The notes below the pieces were generated by a model. That model had not been told where the DNA came from. It did no database searches and worked only from the letters and a program-made list of their open reading frames with translations. Position numbers and translations under genes: made by a program. A stretch of DNA of 64,000 nt from Cloeon dipterum (taxonomy: Eukaryota; Arthropoda; Insecta; Ephemeroptera; Baetidae), in NCBI RefSeq assembly GCF_949628265.1, contig NC_088787.1, positions 33,096,844-33,160,843 of the forward strand, read 5' to 3'. Below, piece by piece: positions 1-20,876 of the stretch (its first letter is position 1; every line of letters begins with the position of its first letter).

Positions 1-976
1 GAACCTAAATTATAATTGAACCAAATAATACTATGTGTGCATTATTTTCCAGTTATGTAAGTTGAACATTAGTTTTAGACAAATAAGTAAAAAAGAACAC
101 AATGAACCTAAATGCAGTTCCAAAATTGTTGTGTGGCTCCTGAAAGTGCCATACATAAATTTAAGAATCATTCTCAAGAGCGATAAAATATATACGCCAT
201 ACTTCGTATTTTCAACTTTTTGTATTGTTAATTCGGTTCATTCATAACATTATCGATGACTGTTAAAAACGAAAAAAATCAATAGTTAAAATGGGATTTG
301 CTCTCGTTGATTTAAGAAACATTAAATATTATCTCTCTTTTTCCTAACATTGTTTTAATAATTATAATATTTATTTACAACAAACCTCGAGTGTAAACAT
401 TTCTACTCAGATAGAGGGGAAAATAAAGTTTGCTTAATGTAATAAAATTGACCGATAAGAAGAAATCTGGTTTTCCCACTATTTCTCTGTGATTTTCAGC
501 GTTACAAAGAATTCAAAACCATCCTCGTGCCAGGCGTCAGAAATGTTTGGTTATCCTCCTGACGTAGTACCCCCTTCCATTCCCGCGCTTACAGCGCAGT
601 GTACTAAAAGGGTCAAAATGAAATAAATATTTATCAGCCACTATGATAAGAGTCCAGAGCGCTCAGAAATCAAGCGAAATAATCACATTTCTTTCGTCAT
701 ATTGATGATCTCCATTGTTTGATCTTGGTTGGTGACGGAAAATAATGCAATACATTAGGTGAATCATGTTGACTAGAGTGGTGGGAGTCGTTACACAGGC
801 GAATGACGTCACGCTCGGCTCTGGCTGGCTCTGTCAAAGCAAGCTGCCATTTTCGAGTAGGGACATAGAGAAGACGCCTCCTACAGAAAACATATTTGAA
901 TCCAGTTTTACCAAGACCATCGGGCGTCGAAGACATTCATTCTCTAGTGCAAAACAATCTAGAGTGACAGCAGAGA
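1..976. other. Upstream flank and probable promoter/5'UTR of PP1
   Basis: Positions 1-500 are AT-rich with no convincing coding frame; the short open frame near the left edge lacks any recognisable similarity. From about 510 the base composition becomes more balanced, and 760-976 looks like a promoter plus 5'UTR leading into the PP1 start codon, with a full CRE palindrome at 804-811. The transcription start cannot be placed from sequence alone. Confidence 0.4.
804..811. promoter_or_regulatory. CRE palindrome TGACGTCA upstream of PP1
   Basis: A perfect 8-bp CREB/ATF-type site lies 166 bp before the PP1 start codon, in the balanced-GC segment that probably contains the promoter. CREB/ATF bZIP dimers bind this palindrome. 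Its position makes a regulatory role plausible, but a single 8-mer is weak evidence. Confidence 0.35.
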
Positions 977-9408
<8,432 letters not shown>

Positions 9409-9577
9409 GAAGATTCAAGTTGAGCGCGCGCGAATTTATTTTTTATCTCCCGCATTACGACCATCTGAAAAAAGAGATCTCTGATCCACTCTCACCAAGA
9501 AGTAACAACACACGTAAACCCACACTCGAACACCCTTCCTCCCCATACCCGAGCCGCCCCGAGTAATATATCACAAA

Positions 9578-9583
9578 AATAAA
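9578..9583 (+). terminator. Poly(A) signal AATAAA, PP1
   Basis: Canonical hexamer about 170 nt beyond the PP1 stop codon. An earlier AATAAA near 9388 falls inside the PP1 coding tail, so this is the first usable one. Confidence 0.4.
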
Positions 9584-11640
9584 TTTGCAATCTTGTTTCC
9601 GTGACTGAGCATTTCTCTGGCAAGCGGATGATTGAGGGGACAAACGAAACAATTATTCAAGCCAAACAAACAAACAAACCACCCAGCGATGTAAAAACGT
9701 GTAAAGTGAAGAGCATTTTTGTCTTGTAACTACTTATGGATTCTATTATATTTGTGCGATAAAGGACCTGATGTAGCCGGATTAGAGCGGAGGTCGAACC
9801 TCCACGTGTGACGTCCGCTCGCCAGGGCCGTCGCGGCGCGGCAATGCCGGTCTGTCGTCCCTAAAAGAACTGTGATACTTGAGCGGAGCACTCCGCTCTT
9901 GGGGGGCGCAGAAGTAGCACTTTGGAAACACGTCATCGGCCCGACTTTTTCGTTTCGGCGACGGCCGATCGCATTGCCCAGCCTGACGGCCTCAACCCAG
10001 CGGTAGTGAAGATAGAGCACGCGTTGAATTAAAAACAAATGTACCGAAAAACTGGTGAGGCCATTCTTTTCTTTGTTCATCATCATCACAAATCACACAC
10101 AAAACACGCAATTTAATTAATGTTCACGCAAATCGTAATCTTAAGGTGGGAATGAATGTCTACATCAATTTGCCAGTCTGGCGCAAAAAATGAATTCTTA
10201 TGTTTAGTTGATACCGACGTAGGAGTTATTATAAAAGTGGAAAGTAAAACAAACAACCGAACGACCCCTGTAATCATTCTATACGATATGTACTTCTGGC
10301 AGCACTTCTTCTCTACTTCGTGTCTTGCGCTTATCTTTGTTGGAACGTTTATTGTAATTATCAAGGAAAGAAAAAAGATGAAGCTCAACTTAAACCTCAA
10401 ATAACCGAATTATCATGTCAAGGTAAGCACAATTTTGTTGAGAAAAAGAGAAATGGCAAAAAATGGAAATTGCTGGTTGATGATTTCTACTACAAACTAG
10501 ACGGTAGAAAACTGAAACGTTGCTCTGCAAGTTGTGTTGCTTTTTGCTAGGCCGAGGACGAGCCGACCAACTGACTTGAAAGAACGGGACAGCATAGTAG
10601 CTTTTCACGCTATGGACAAGGGAACTCGCTCTTGAGTTAGTCCGCTCTAACCAGGGGACCGTCAAGAGCCAGATCAGACTTTATGTTATATTGCTTAAAA
10701 TAATTTACGCCACAGCTGTAACCATTTTTCTTTATTATTCCTTGAGCACGGCGCTCGAGTATTTATTTTACGACTTTGTGTTTCATCCTGATCTCCACCA
10801 CGTCACCGCAGGGGAGATCGATTTTGACTCATCTTTTTACCGGCCCCTGGGTTCCCTGGTTGAGTGGGACGAGCGATACAGGATAAATCCATCCAAAAAT
10901 CAATTGATTTATTTTTAATTTATCTTCTATCCGTGTAAGGTGCATTAAACGGTAAATTGATGCAATGTAAATAATGAAACTAAAACGATGTGCACCACGA
11001 AAAGAATAAAAAGGAGATCCAGCAAGATATATAAGTGCCCCCATTCTTCGTTCTGTAATTCTTTCAAATCTCCTCTTTTTGTTCATGTAGTTTTATCTCC
11101 GAAAAGAAAAATGAAAAGATAAATAAACTGTACAAGAAGATAAAAATCAGTTGTTTGACTTCTCCGCATTATTCACCTCTGAATATTCAAACATAAAATT
11201 TAATGCTATTTTCTCGTGATCAGTTGCGAGCTGCTCTTAGGTACCCCAACTTAAAAGATACCTCAAGGGGTCAGACCGAAGATTATTTTGCGGAAATATA
11301 TTTACTTATATATTCCCTCATTGATATTGTCCATTTTGCCTAATTTTTACCAGCTAATTGAAATATTAAATTTTCCATTATGAGTCCAACGCATCGCTAA
11401 AATTCAGTTTTAAAGCAAGTCAAAAGTGCGAACTGCGAGAACGGCTGAAATTGATCGTAATAAGCGAAGTTCTCCTCTACACCAACGTCATCTACTCGCG
11501 ATTTCCTTGCTCTCAGAAAACATGAACGAAAGTCGCAATAAAATATTAGGCGATAAAGTCCTAAGCGTCCTAAGTGCACCACCTGGTTCGAGGTTTCGAA
11601 CATGCACACGCGGCCGCACGGAGGGGGCGTTGAGTGCGTG

Positions 11641-11648
11641 TGACGTCA
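11641..11648. promoter_or_regulatory. CRE palindrome TGACGTCA upstream of LRRC47
   Basis: Perfect CREB/ATF-type octamer 368 bp before the LRRC47 start codon, next to a GC-rich stretch (11590-11640) that looks like a promoter. Weak evidence on its own. Confidence 0.3.
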
Positions 11649-12015
11649 TTCTCAAAAAGGGCGGTGCCAATATATTTAGATGCCGGATATTTGCGATTTG
11701 GTCCTGAAAATTTGGATGCAAGTGGTATCAAAAAATCGGGCAAAAAATCACCTATTTTTGCATTCTAACATTGGAAGCACTTTCGGCTATGAATGGAACT
11801 CTATTAACGCACGCATCTACACACGAGGCATAGAGGCCATTGAGGCAACACGAAGCGACTGAAGTTATTTGTTGTGGATCGTGGAGACGCTTTATTTTTA
11901 CTGCTGTGATTTATCCATTTTTTAGGTCTCGCTGCGTGCTTTTGTGCGACCCAATTTGAAACTAACACACCTTTTTCATTTTACAGAAGATATAAAGGCG
12001 TAAAATCTTTTCAAG

Positions 12016-15000
12016 ATGTCGTGGACAGAAATACAAACAGCGCACAGTCAAAACCGGCATGAGTTGGTTCTATCTGGAGCTGACATTTCGAAGAGGATCG
12101 AGGAGCAAAAGGGCCTGGATCCGGCCCTTTTTTCCCTGGTGAACATCAATTATCTGTGCATCAGCGAAACCTGTTTGAGTTCTGTGCCCGTCGATGCGGC
12201 CAAACTGAAGAGTTTGACCACCCTGGTGCTGCACACCAACAAGCTGACTGAACTGCCCGACTGTGTCGGCGATTTGGACAAACTCAAGATTTTGGATGTG
12301 TCGAGAAATAGTCTCAGCGCACTTCCAGAGACTCTGACGAAACTGTCCAATTTGACCTCAATCAACGTTTCATCTAACAACATTGCCCAGTTGCCCAGTT
12401 TCAAAAACAATTTGAAGTTGAGCATTTTAGATGCCTCCCAGAATGAACTGGAGCAATTCCCTGACGTGGTTTATCCAGAGCTGGCCCACTTAGCAGAAAT
12501 CAAGCTTAAAAGTAACAAGATCACGGAAATCCCAAGAAACGTTAGTTCACTTCCCAGCCTGCGGCTGCTGGACGTCTCCGAAAATTTGATTCAGCTGGTC
12601 CCTGGAGAGTTGGCTGATAACTCCAAACTCAAAGGTAATAATTTAACATTATTAATTGGCTTCTTTCTAATTTCCCATGCGCAGATGTCATGCTGAAAGG
12701 AAACAAGTTGAATGACAAGAGGCTGATGAAAATGGTTGAACAGTGCAAGCCAAAGCAAATCCTTGAGTACATCAGTAAAAATTGCCCGAAAGAGAAAGTT
12801 GAGTCTGGTGGAGGCGGTGGCAAAAAGGGGAAAAAGGGCAAAGGAAAGCAGCAGCAATCTGAGTCAAACTCTAATCAGGAGGTCCGGTTTGCTAATTGAA
12901 AACTGTAAACGGAGGATCTAAATTTTGATTAATTACAGATCAGCGACCTTTGCAACAAAATCAGCGTTTTACACGTTACTGATGACAGTCTGAAGGTCAT
13001 TTCTGAGGATGAGTCTGTTAAATTGGTCAGGCCGCATATCGTTTGCTGCATTGTGCGGGACGTCAAGTTCACAGCAGAGACTTTCCGGTCTTTCATTCAC
13101 TTACAGGTAGGTTTTCTCATTAATTTCAAGTTATTATATAACTTCAAATTTATTATGTTATTGAAAAGTAAAGTAAATAAATGTTCTTTTATAATTAGAA
13201 GGCAACATGTACAATTCAAGCAATCAATTATTGAATGAGATACTAATGAAGGCACAAGCACGCGAGGTTTTCTAACTGTCAGGAAATTTAATTAAGTTTC
13301 CTCGGTGTGTAGTGAGCTGTTTCTTTTTTCAAGCAGGACCGTTCTGTAGAAATATGGAAAAATAAACTGCTCGGTACACACTGAGGAAGCTGCATAATAT
13401 TTAATTTCTTCTGTCAAGCAGTAAAATTGCAGCCTTTTGTATTATTAATTTGAAACAGCGTCAAACTTAACTTATTTTCAAAGGATTCCTCGAAATCTTA
13501 TTTCATCATTTACATCCGCTTTTTTAAAAAAACAATTAGAATACCAACCATTTTTGGGAGACAGATTAAAATTACTGATTGATTGAATTATGCCCATATT
13601 TTTGTTTGCTAACCAAAAATTCTTTTCACCCTTCAACATACCAAATTTTCTCTTTACTCTCGGAACAGTCTAATCCTCAATATTCAAAATTAAAAACAAA
13701 ATGTTTGTTGTGTTTTTTAGACCCGTCTGCACGACACACTGTGCCAAAAGCGGCAGCTAGCCACAATAGCCACGCACGATCTGTCACTGTTCCCTCCTGG
13801 CCCGTTGCACTACGTGGCCAGACCGCCGCACAGGATCAAGTTGACCCCACTCGGACAGGACAAGGAGTTGACTGCGGCGGAAATGTTCAAGAACCTGCAA
13901 GAGGAGGCCGAGGAGGAGAAACGCTCCCAGTCAGGATCAGGCATCTTCAGGTAATAAATGTTCTTTGGAGAAATGTTTGAGATGAAAAGTGAATGCATGT
14001 GTGGTTTTATATCGCATGTCGACATTACTTATTTTACAGCTCATGAAAATTATTTCACTAATTGGTTTTAAAAAATCGCCTTAGTTTGCTTTTGTTTGTC
14101 AGTCTGTTTAATTTGATAAAGACTAGTCTTGGCGTTTGTGTTGCTTATGTAAAGCATTGTTTTAAAATTGTATTTCATGACATCTCGTATCATATTAATT
14201 TTATTTGGAATTATTCCTGATTTTTTCAATTTATGTACATGAAATACATAATTTCTCCAATATGTTAAGTACAGAAGTGTCTCTTGAAATCAGGAATCAT
14301 TCTCAAATTGAAATAATTACCTTTGTTGGTTTACCATCCGAGTAATTCAGGCTCAACATGATGATATTGAAATTGGCCATACACCAATCTGATTACTATG
14401 CTGATATCTAAAGTCTGATTGTTCCTGAATTTTTAATTTGATGAATAACTAAGAATTGTGGTAACCGTAACCGCCAGCACTAAATTTTCATTTGGACTAA
14501 TTTATTTACTTTAATCTAGAGAATAATTTGTGTCAAAAGCTCAAGATTGGAAACTAGTTCATGAGTGAAAAAAACCATTTGGATTATTAATGTAATCACA
14601 TCAATTGCAGGTTTTTGACTCTTCTGGAAGGGAAGCAGGTCTATCCCTATCTGAAAAACGCCAAAAACAAGACTATTTCCTTGCCCCCAATCACAAACAG
14701 CGAGCTTACAAAGGTAAGTCATTGTGTCAACAGAAGTGATGCTATGATATCACAAACCGAATTGCTATTTTGCAGATCACAGAGTCTACAAAAGACATCT
14801 TCGTTGAAATCACCAGCTCGTCCTCTCAAGGTGCTTGTAAGACGGTTATCCACCAACTGCTCCTTGAAATTTTAGAGTTGGGCATTGGCGACGCTGAGGA
14901 CAGCAATGGTTTTCACAGTCTGAAGGTTAGTGTTGTTCAGAATCTTGAAAAAAAATAAGTTATTTGGGTTAGGCAGGAGGCTTTTATTTATTAATTTGTT

Positions 15001-15173
15001 TCATAAACACCCTTAATCTATTGTGCTTCTGTCTTATCGCTGGTTTAACTCCTTGCCATTAGGTTCAACAAGTGCAGATTGTGAACATGGAAGGCACACT
15101 GAAGGTGGTTTATCCATCTCGGGTCGACCTGCAGTTTGAAGAGTCTAAAAAAATTGTGATAATTCGTGAATAA
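12016..15173 (+). CDS. LRRC47: LRRC47-like leucine-rich repeat protein with B3/B4 domain
   Basis: Seven exons: 12016-12634, 12685-12881, 12939-13106, 13721-13950, 14611-14713, 14776-14925 and 15063-15173 give 525 residues. Residues about 50-205 are leucine-rich repeats with the LxxLxxLxLxxNxL pattern. A Gly/Lys-rich linker (GGGGG then KKGKKGKGK, about 248-262) follows, and about 290-430 resembles the B3/B4 fold of phenylalanyl-tRNA synthetase beta, with the family signature TRLHDTLC. The end, EGTLKVVYPS, matches the LRRC47 tail. The animal family is linked to translation factors, but its exact role is poorly defined, so function is inferred from family only. The donor after exon 2 (GAG|GTCCGG) is weak, but it is the only one that keeps phase. 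Intron 4 (13951-14610) contains dispersed repeat copy B. The stop codon overlaps an AATAAA. Confidence 0.93.
14312..14453 (+). repeat. Dispersed repeat unit M, copy B
   Basis: Second copy of the unit at 4182-4320, in LRRC47 intron 4 and in the same orientation. It differs by scattered substitutions and a small insertion near its right end. Here it is not flanked by the R repeats, so M can exist independently of them. Confidence 0.75.
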
Positions 15174-15174
15174 A
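15169..15174 (+). terminator. AATAAA overlapping the LRRC47 stop codon
   Basis: The last sense codon GAA and stop TAA are followed by A, making a perfect AATAAA across the stop. If used, the 3'UTR would be only about 20 nt. A T-rich stretch follows it at 15174-15220. Downstream alternatives cannot be excluded. Confidence 0.35.
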
Positions 15175-15962
15175 TTTTTTCTGACGATTTTCAAACAAAA
15201 TCTTCAGTTTTATTTGCAATCTCAAAGTAAAGCTTAACAGAAATTTGATGAAAATCCTTTTTACCGTTATTTGATATACTCTCTCAAAATTAGGAAAAAA
15301 ATAAGACTTCCCAGGTTGCAGTTTAAATTTTGGAGAAAAGCTTAATATTTTTGCAGGCTAGGCGGGCTCTGTCTCCCTATTTTAAATCATGATTTATTTT
15401 TTGAGAAAGGAATTTTAGCTCAATTCGCGCACCATTGGATAGATCGCAATGAGAGGGATCGAAATAAAGTTAAAAAATTCCAGGACAAACTGTTAAATCT
15501 TTTCGAGAAATTCTGCAAAATTTGAAATTTAACTTGATGGTCCTGATGTTATTATTGCAATATTTGTAGAGATGAACTGTCGCTAAATTTCACAAACAAT
15601 AAACTATGAACTAAATGCTATAGTCAACAATGTTCTTAATTGTTGACCCGTAAAGCTCTACTTTAATTAAGGAAGAGATAAACCAACTGCAGGTTAATTA
15701 TTTCGTAACGATATTTTTACATAAAAAAACAACAGGTGCAGTCAAGAAGCTGACTTCCTGCATTAAATTTTTTGTGACATTTTTTGCGCTCGGCTAAACG
15801 AGAAATTACCACGAAGATGCACAAGCCGCAAACAAAAATCTTGCGGAGCAAAAATCATCCAAAGACGTGACCACAAACTTGCGATTTTTCTCGTCATTCA
15901 CACTTGACGAAACAAACGTCTTCCGTCGCGGCCTTGTCGCGGTCAGAATCGGTGAACTTGAA

Positions 15963-16021
15963 CACGAATTCTTTTGCTATTAAACCGCGGTAATTGCGTC
16001 AAATTTGCAAAAGAATTCGTG
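15963..16021. repeat. Perfect 15-bp inverted repeat, 29-nt loop
   Basis: Arms CACGAATTCTTTTGC (15963-15977) and GCAAAAGAATTCGTG (16007-16021) are exact reverse complements. The loop contains ACCGCGG. It lies in a GC-balanced island of the desert with no gene nearby. It could be a hairpin RNA or a paired protein-binding site; neither is proven. Confidence 0.7.
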
Positions 16022-19000
16022 AATCAGCAAATTGGCCAATGATCACTTTTATTGACTCTGAATGGCCCGCGGCTGTGCTGTGCAAAGAGAAATTGGTAAG
16101 CACCGCGAAATAAAGAGCGCGAGTGACTTTGACTCTGAGAAAGTAGCGGCAATTACATCATAACACACGCCTCTACGCACTATTTCACTGCCGCAAACAT
16201 TAGAAAACGGCATATTATGTAGTGCAATTAAAACAAAAAATAATAAAGCGCACTCTGAGAAGAGCAAAGAGCACTCTTCGAGCCGAAGTTGTGTAACTGG
16301 ATCGCCGATGAGAAATTTGGGCCTTTCAGTTTGGTTGTTGCTTCACCCTTTGTCGGTTAAAAAATAAAATGTAAATCAAAACGCGTCCCTTTCATTGTTT
16401 TATCAGGTCAAAAATTATATATTGGATTTATTTGGCCATAAATCAATTTTAAGCATAATCACAATTCTGTTTATTTTTGTTAGTGGTTTTACTTTAATTG
16501 GAAACGTGCGCTGACTAAAAATATCGATTGTCTTGCTGTGCTTGAGTTTTCTCCTCTTTCAAAAGTTTATTATTGACACAAATTGAAAGCTTCAACTGTT
16601 AGTTTTTTTTCTGGGTTTAATTTTTCATTGGAAAGATTTTTTCAATTTTATTGACATTTCAGCAGGAATGACAAAGCACAGAAATTTTTTAACCATAGAG
16701 GTTATCACATTTTAGATTGCATATTGATAATCACGTGCTTACTGTTAACTGAAAAAATAAAAAAAAAACACCGATATTAGTAAATATATTAATGTGTTTC
16801 AAGGTTGAAGAAGCTTACGCGTTAATTTAAAAATGAAAATTTTTGAACATGTTGGATCGAGGGCATACCTTGACTGAAACCAGTTTTTCAAATCGCTACG
16901 GCCTTCATCTTTATCGCTTCTTTTGGACGAGTTTTTTTTTCAAGGGGTGGACATTGAACGAAAATGCTCCGAACACCAATATTAATTTCTGAGATGTGGC
17001 GATATATAGAATAAACTTATGTAACGTACAGGTGTTATTAATTATTATCGCATTGAAGTAGTCCGCCCGAAAACCAGTTTGCAATAATTATCTCTGAAAA
17101 GGTATGCTACCGAAATCACGGCCAAATCTATCTTATTTGCCGGGAACCATTTGTCTTTGACGTCAATAGAGGCATTGTAAACGCAGGGATGAGTGCTCGC
17201 ATGTTATAATACCTTGGCCCCTGGGATAATTTTGTGGTTTCAAAAGCAAAATTGCATTTTTTCAGGATTTTATCAATTGACCATCAAACTCCATAATCAA
17301 TATAAACAGTTGACCTCTATCTAAGAGCTGTATCAGTTTTAGGATGGAGAAGAACGACTTAAGTATAGTGAAGTCTTAACATGACATCTCGACTAGGGAA
17401 GAGTAAAAAAACTACCCTCGAGAAGTTGATCTAGCAGCGAGGACACGCTAGATCGCTTGAAAAGCACTGGATTTTTAGAACTTAATAACTCATTTAATCT
17501 TGGATAAAATGTTGAATTTTAATTTTATTAGTATATTTTGACACCTATTTGTCCTTGATTTGTGGCATATGCGATTTAAAACTTAGAAAGTATCGACCAG
17601 AAGAAAAACAATATCAACATATAGTCCAAAATTTCGCTGAAGTCAATTAATCTTATTCAATATGAGCTTTAAATTGTTCCATAATAATTTTTTTGGCAAT
17701 GGCGACAAGTCTGATTTTATTTAATTTTATTAAGTTTTCTAAAAAAGGCTTGAAATAATTGTTTTCGTGCTAACCAAAAATTTTATCAAACATATTTTTA
17801 CTATTTATCTCACGCTCCCTTATTAAAGTTTGAAATTTCCTTGGAACTGAAAGTGCTGGATTAATTCAATGGTGAGAACGCGCGGCGTCGTTCGGTTTTG
17901 CATGGCTCGGTGCTAATAATGGCTTAAGAGGACGACGGATGCAGCAATTATAGCTCAAGTACCGCAAGTCTCCCACGGAACATTATCCGAAATTGCTGAT
18001 TAGCGACGCAGCCTTCGGCCCTTGGCGAAAATTTCCCAGAATGCATCGCGCTCTGCGGTTGCGCAACCGGTTGCATAAGCTGCAGTCGTCGCGTCTCCGG
18101 CGCCGGAGATTCGAACGCAAGGTTTTCCTTTCTTTCCGCGACGGCTGGAGAGCGAGCGATTATACGATTGTCAAAAGGTGAGAGAGAAGCAAAGACGCGC
18201 CCAGAAAACAAGTTCAGCACCTTGAACGGGTCGTCGGATGAACTTGTTTGCCGCTTTTTGTCTTCCTAGCTCGGCTGACCTTACTCTACACGATGGATTT
18301 ATTAGTCTACCGGGTGTGAATCACAAAACGGATATTTGAGAACAAAAAAAGGTGGGCGACTGAATACTGAATCTCTTCCGCGCGGCGGCCGCTGCTTTCC
18401 TCGCAAAATTAACAAATGACGTGACATTGAACTATATGTCTCTCAGCCCCAGCGGAAACTATGGCGCCCAATTAATTTGCATTTATTTCCTATTCAAGTT
18501 CAATGCCGCATAATAGTTAAATTCTGGTTATTATTGGTTTCTAACATAGCTTTGAAACTATTCTGGAACGATCTACTTATCATACCCTATTTTTTTCTTA
18601 GCTTATAGTGTTACGGGTCACAATTTTAAAATAAATAAGGTGAGGAACAAAATATAATTCAACCTGTTTTCACGACAGTTCTTTAATCAAATAAATGTCA
18701 CCATATAAAAAATACAAGGTTTTAGTTATTAGAATATAAGCTGTTTTATGATAATGTACAATAAATCACAATGATGGTAACGAACATCGAAAGAAAATCT
18801 AACAAACTTTACCATCGCTAAAAATTCAGTCAAACTTTTTAATTACAATTTGAGATCGTACAATAATTTTTAAGAGACTCATGACATTGAACAATTTATT
18901 CAAATTTATTCAGAGGTGAGATATAATTTACTATTCATATTATACAGGATAATTAAAGCGTAAAAGTTGCAATTTTTAAATAAAAATAATCAAAAAATCA

Positions 19001-20845
19001 TTGCCCAAGTGATGTGTAAAATATAAAAAATGAAGTTTATTTTGCGTAGTGTTTCAACTAAATTCACTATCATTTTTTAATAGAACGACATTTGATCATT
19101 GCTCTTGTTTCTCAAATTTCAACAAGGAATGAGCAATGAAAGAATAACTTATGGCACTTTTGATACTGGGCAGACACTGTACGATCAGCTGATCTTTACT
19201 AGCAAAACAACATAATAAAGCATCAACCTTCAAAAGATTTTACTTCACCGGCAGAAGATAACGATTTGACTGCACTCAAAATCAGTTGCTGAAAGAGAAA
19301 ACAACTCAAGCAGAGCATGACAAATATAACCAATCACCCACCTTACGGAACAACCTTCTTTAAAAAATAAAAACCAAAATATTAAATCCATTTTTCAATT
19401 CATATTTTCGTGTTAACTGTTTTTGTTACTGCGTTATTAAAATTAATATTAAAAAGAACTGAAAATGCTTTTCTATTTATAGAATTGCGTAATTATTTCA
19501 ATTATTTCCCCGTTATTTCGTCATCGAGGCAATCAATTGACAATAATAACAACTATATATATAGGAGCCCAATTTTTTCTGCAAACTTTGGACACATAAT
19601 CATGAGCTGAAAAGCCGCTTTGATTGTTTCCTGAGGGCTTATAGCTAGTTGCAGTTGCGCACGTTTGACTTTTTTCACCGTCTCATTGTTCGATAATGGC
19701 GCCGAAGAGAGCCAAAATTCCCATTCGATATTTATAATGCCACGGCGAATGGCCGGCGGCGTCGCAAAGGTCGTTCGGAAAGAGGTGCAAGGCCGTTTTC
19801 AGCACATTGGCGTCGATGCTGCGGCAGATCAAGTGCGTGCCGTGGAATGCGCGCCCTGGCGTGATGTCATTACGAAGAGTGGACCAACAACACACACACA
19901 CACAAACGGCGGCGCATAGCATGGAGTAAAAATGACTCGGCAATAAGTCCCTGGGTGTGTTATTAATCAGCACTCTTTGCGGTTTCCTTTGGCTGACCCA
20001 AATATCTTGCTCAAAACAGCTGTTTACAGATCAGGGTCCAACAAAATGAATATCTGGACAATTGCGTCCTATCCTAAATGCATGCAGCAAGGTTCTGAGA
20101 GGGAAAAACTAGATTTAACTAGTCCACGCAGTGATTCGGGATTTTCCCCGTCTTATTAACTTAATAACCGTGAAATTTGTATGTCAAATTTAATGAAAAC
20201 AAAAACAACCTAATCCATTTTAATTAAATTTATATTAATTCGAATTTATTGCAAACTCTAAACGATTTGAAAAGTAAGGCAGACAATTTAGATTAGTCTG
20301 TATCTTGAAAAGGTTTATTTAAAAAAAATCTGTTATTTATTTCCTAATAAAGCAATAAGTTGATAATTTGAACGAGTTGAAATTAATAAATCAAAAAATT
20401 TATTTATTCCAATTCAAATTTCAAAACTCTACTAAAAATTATTATTAAATAACTACAAGCAAGGTTAATCTTAAAAAAATATGTCTACCGTTTGTTATTG
20501 TGTGTTCATTGTTCTATTCCTTTAACGCCGCCTTTGAAATAAATATACCTATTGCATCCAACGATCATTAAGCGACCATTAGCTAAAAACTGAGCGATTT
20601 GTATTCACGAGCTAGGTTGCACAGTCCACATTTATTTTTTGGCAGTCGTGTGGTATCATTGTTTGTTTTTCGGTTGACATACACAGAGTCATGGCGGTAC
20701 CGTTCGTGCCTTCAATCATGTAAACTTTATTAACTTTCTAATGCAAATGAAATCTTGAAGAATAAAAGAGATGTTTGTATAATCCAAATTTGAAATTTAT
20801 TTCATAATAGCAACTAACTAATGTTGGGAGATTTATTGCGCACCC

Positions 20846-20876
20846 ATAAAGGCGATATCGAATATATCGCCTTTAT
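20846..20876. repeat. Perfect 13-bp hairpin, 5-nt loop
   Basis: Arms ATAAAGGCGATAT (20846-20858) and ATATCGCCTTTAT (20864-20876) pair perfectly around CGAAT. It resembles a bacterial-style terminator hairpin but is followed by mixed sequence, and the context is a non-coding animal island, so its function is unknown. Confidence 0.7.

Larger units (their letters stand above)
9409..12015. other. PP1 3'UTR and intergenic space before LRRC47
   Basis: An AATAAA lies at 9578-9583, about 170 nt after the PP1 stop, and may end the short PP1 transcript. Between 10100 and 10920 there are short open frames on both strands; one of about 100 codons ending at 10918 has no ATG at its head and would encode a hydrophobic stretch followed by an acidic segment, and I do not recognise it. 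The segment 11400-12015 is probably LRRC47 promoter and 5'UTR; a possible 5'UTR intron ends at the ACAG just before 11987. Confidence 0.5.

Noticed and set aside
9779-9830. GGAGG-TCGAACCTCC palindrome resembling a tRNA T-arm
   Set aside because: No matching acceptor stem, D-arm or anticodon arm in the expected positions on either strand.
10113-10400. Minus-strand frame with a signal-peptide-like start and a CC pair
   Set aside because: Considered as a small secreted protein or receptor fragment, but nothing beyond the hydrophobic start supports it, and a plus-strand frame overlaps it.
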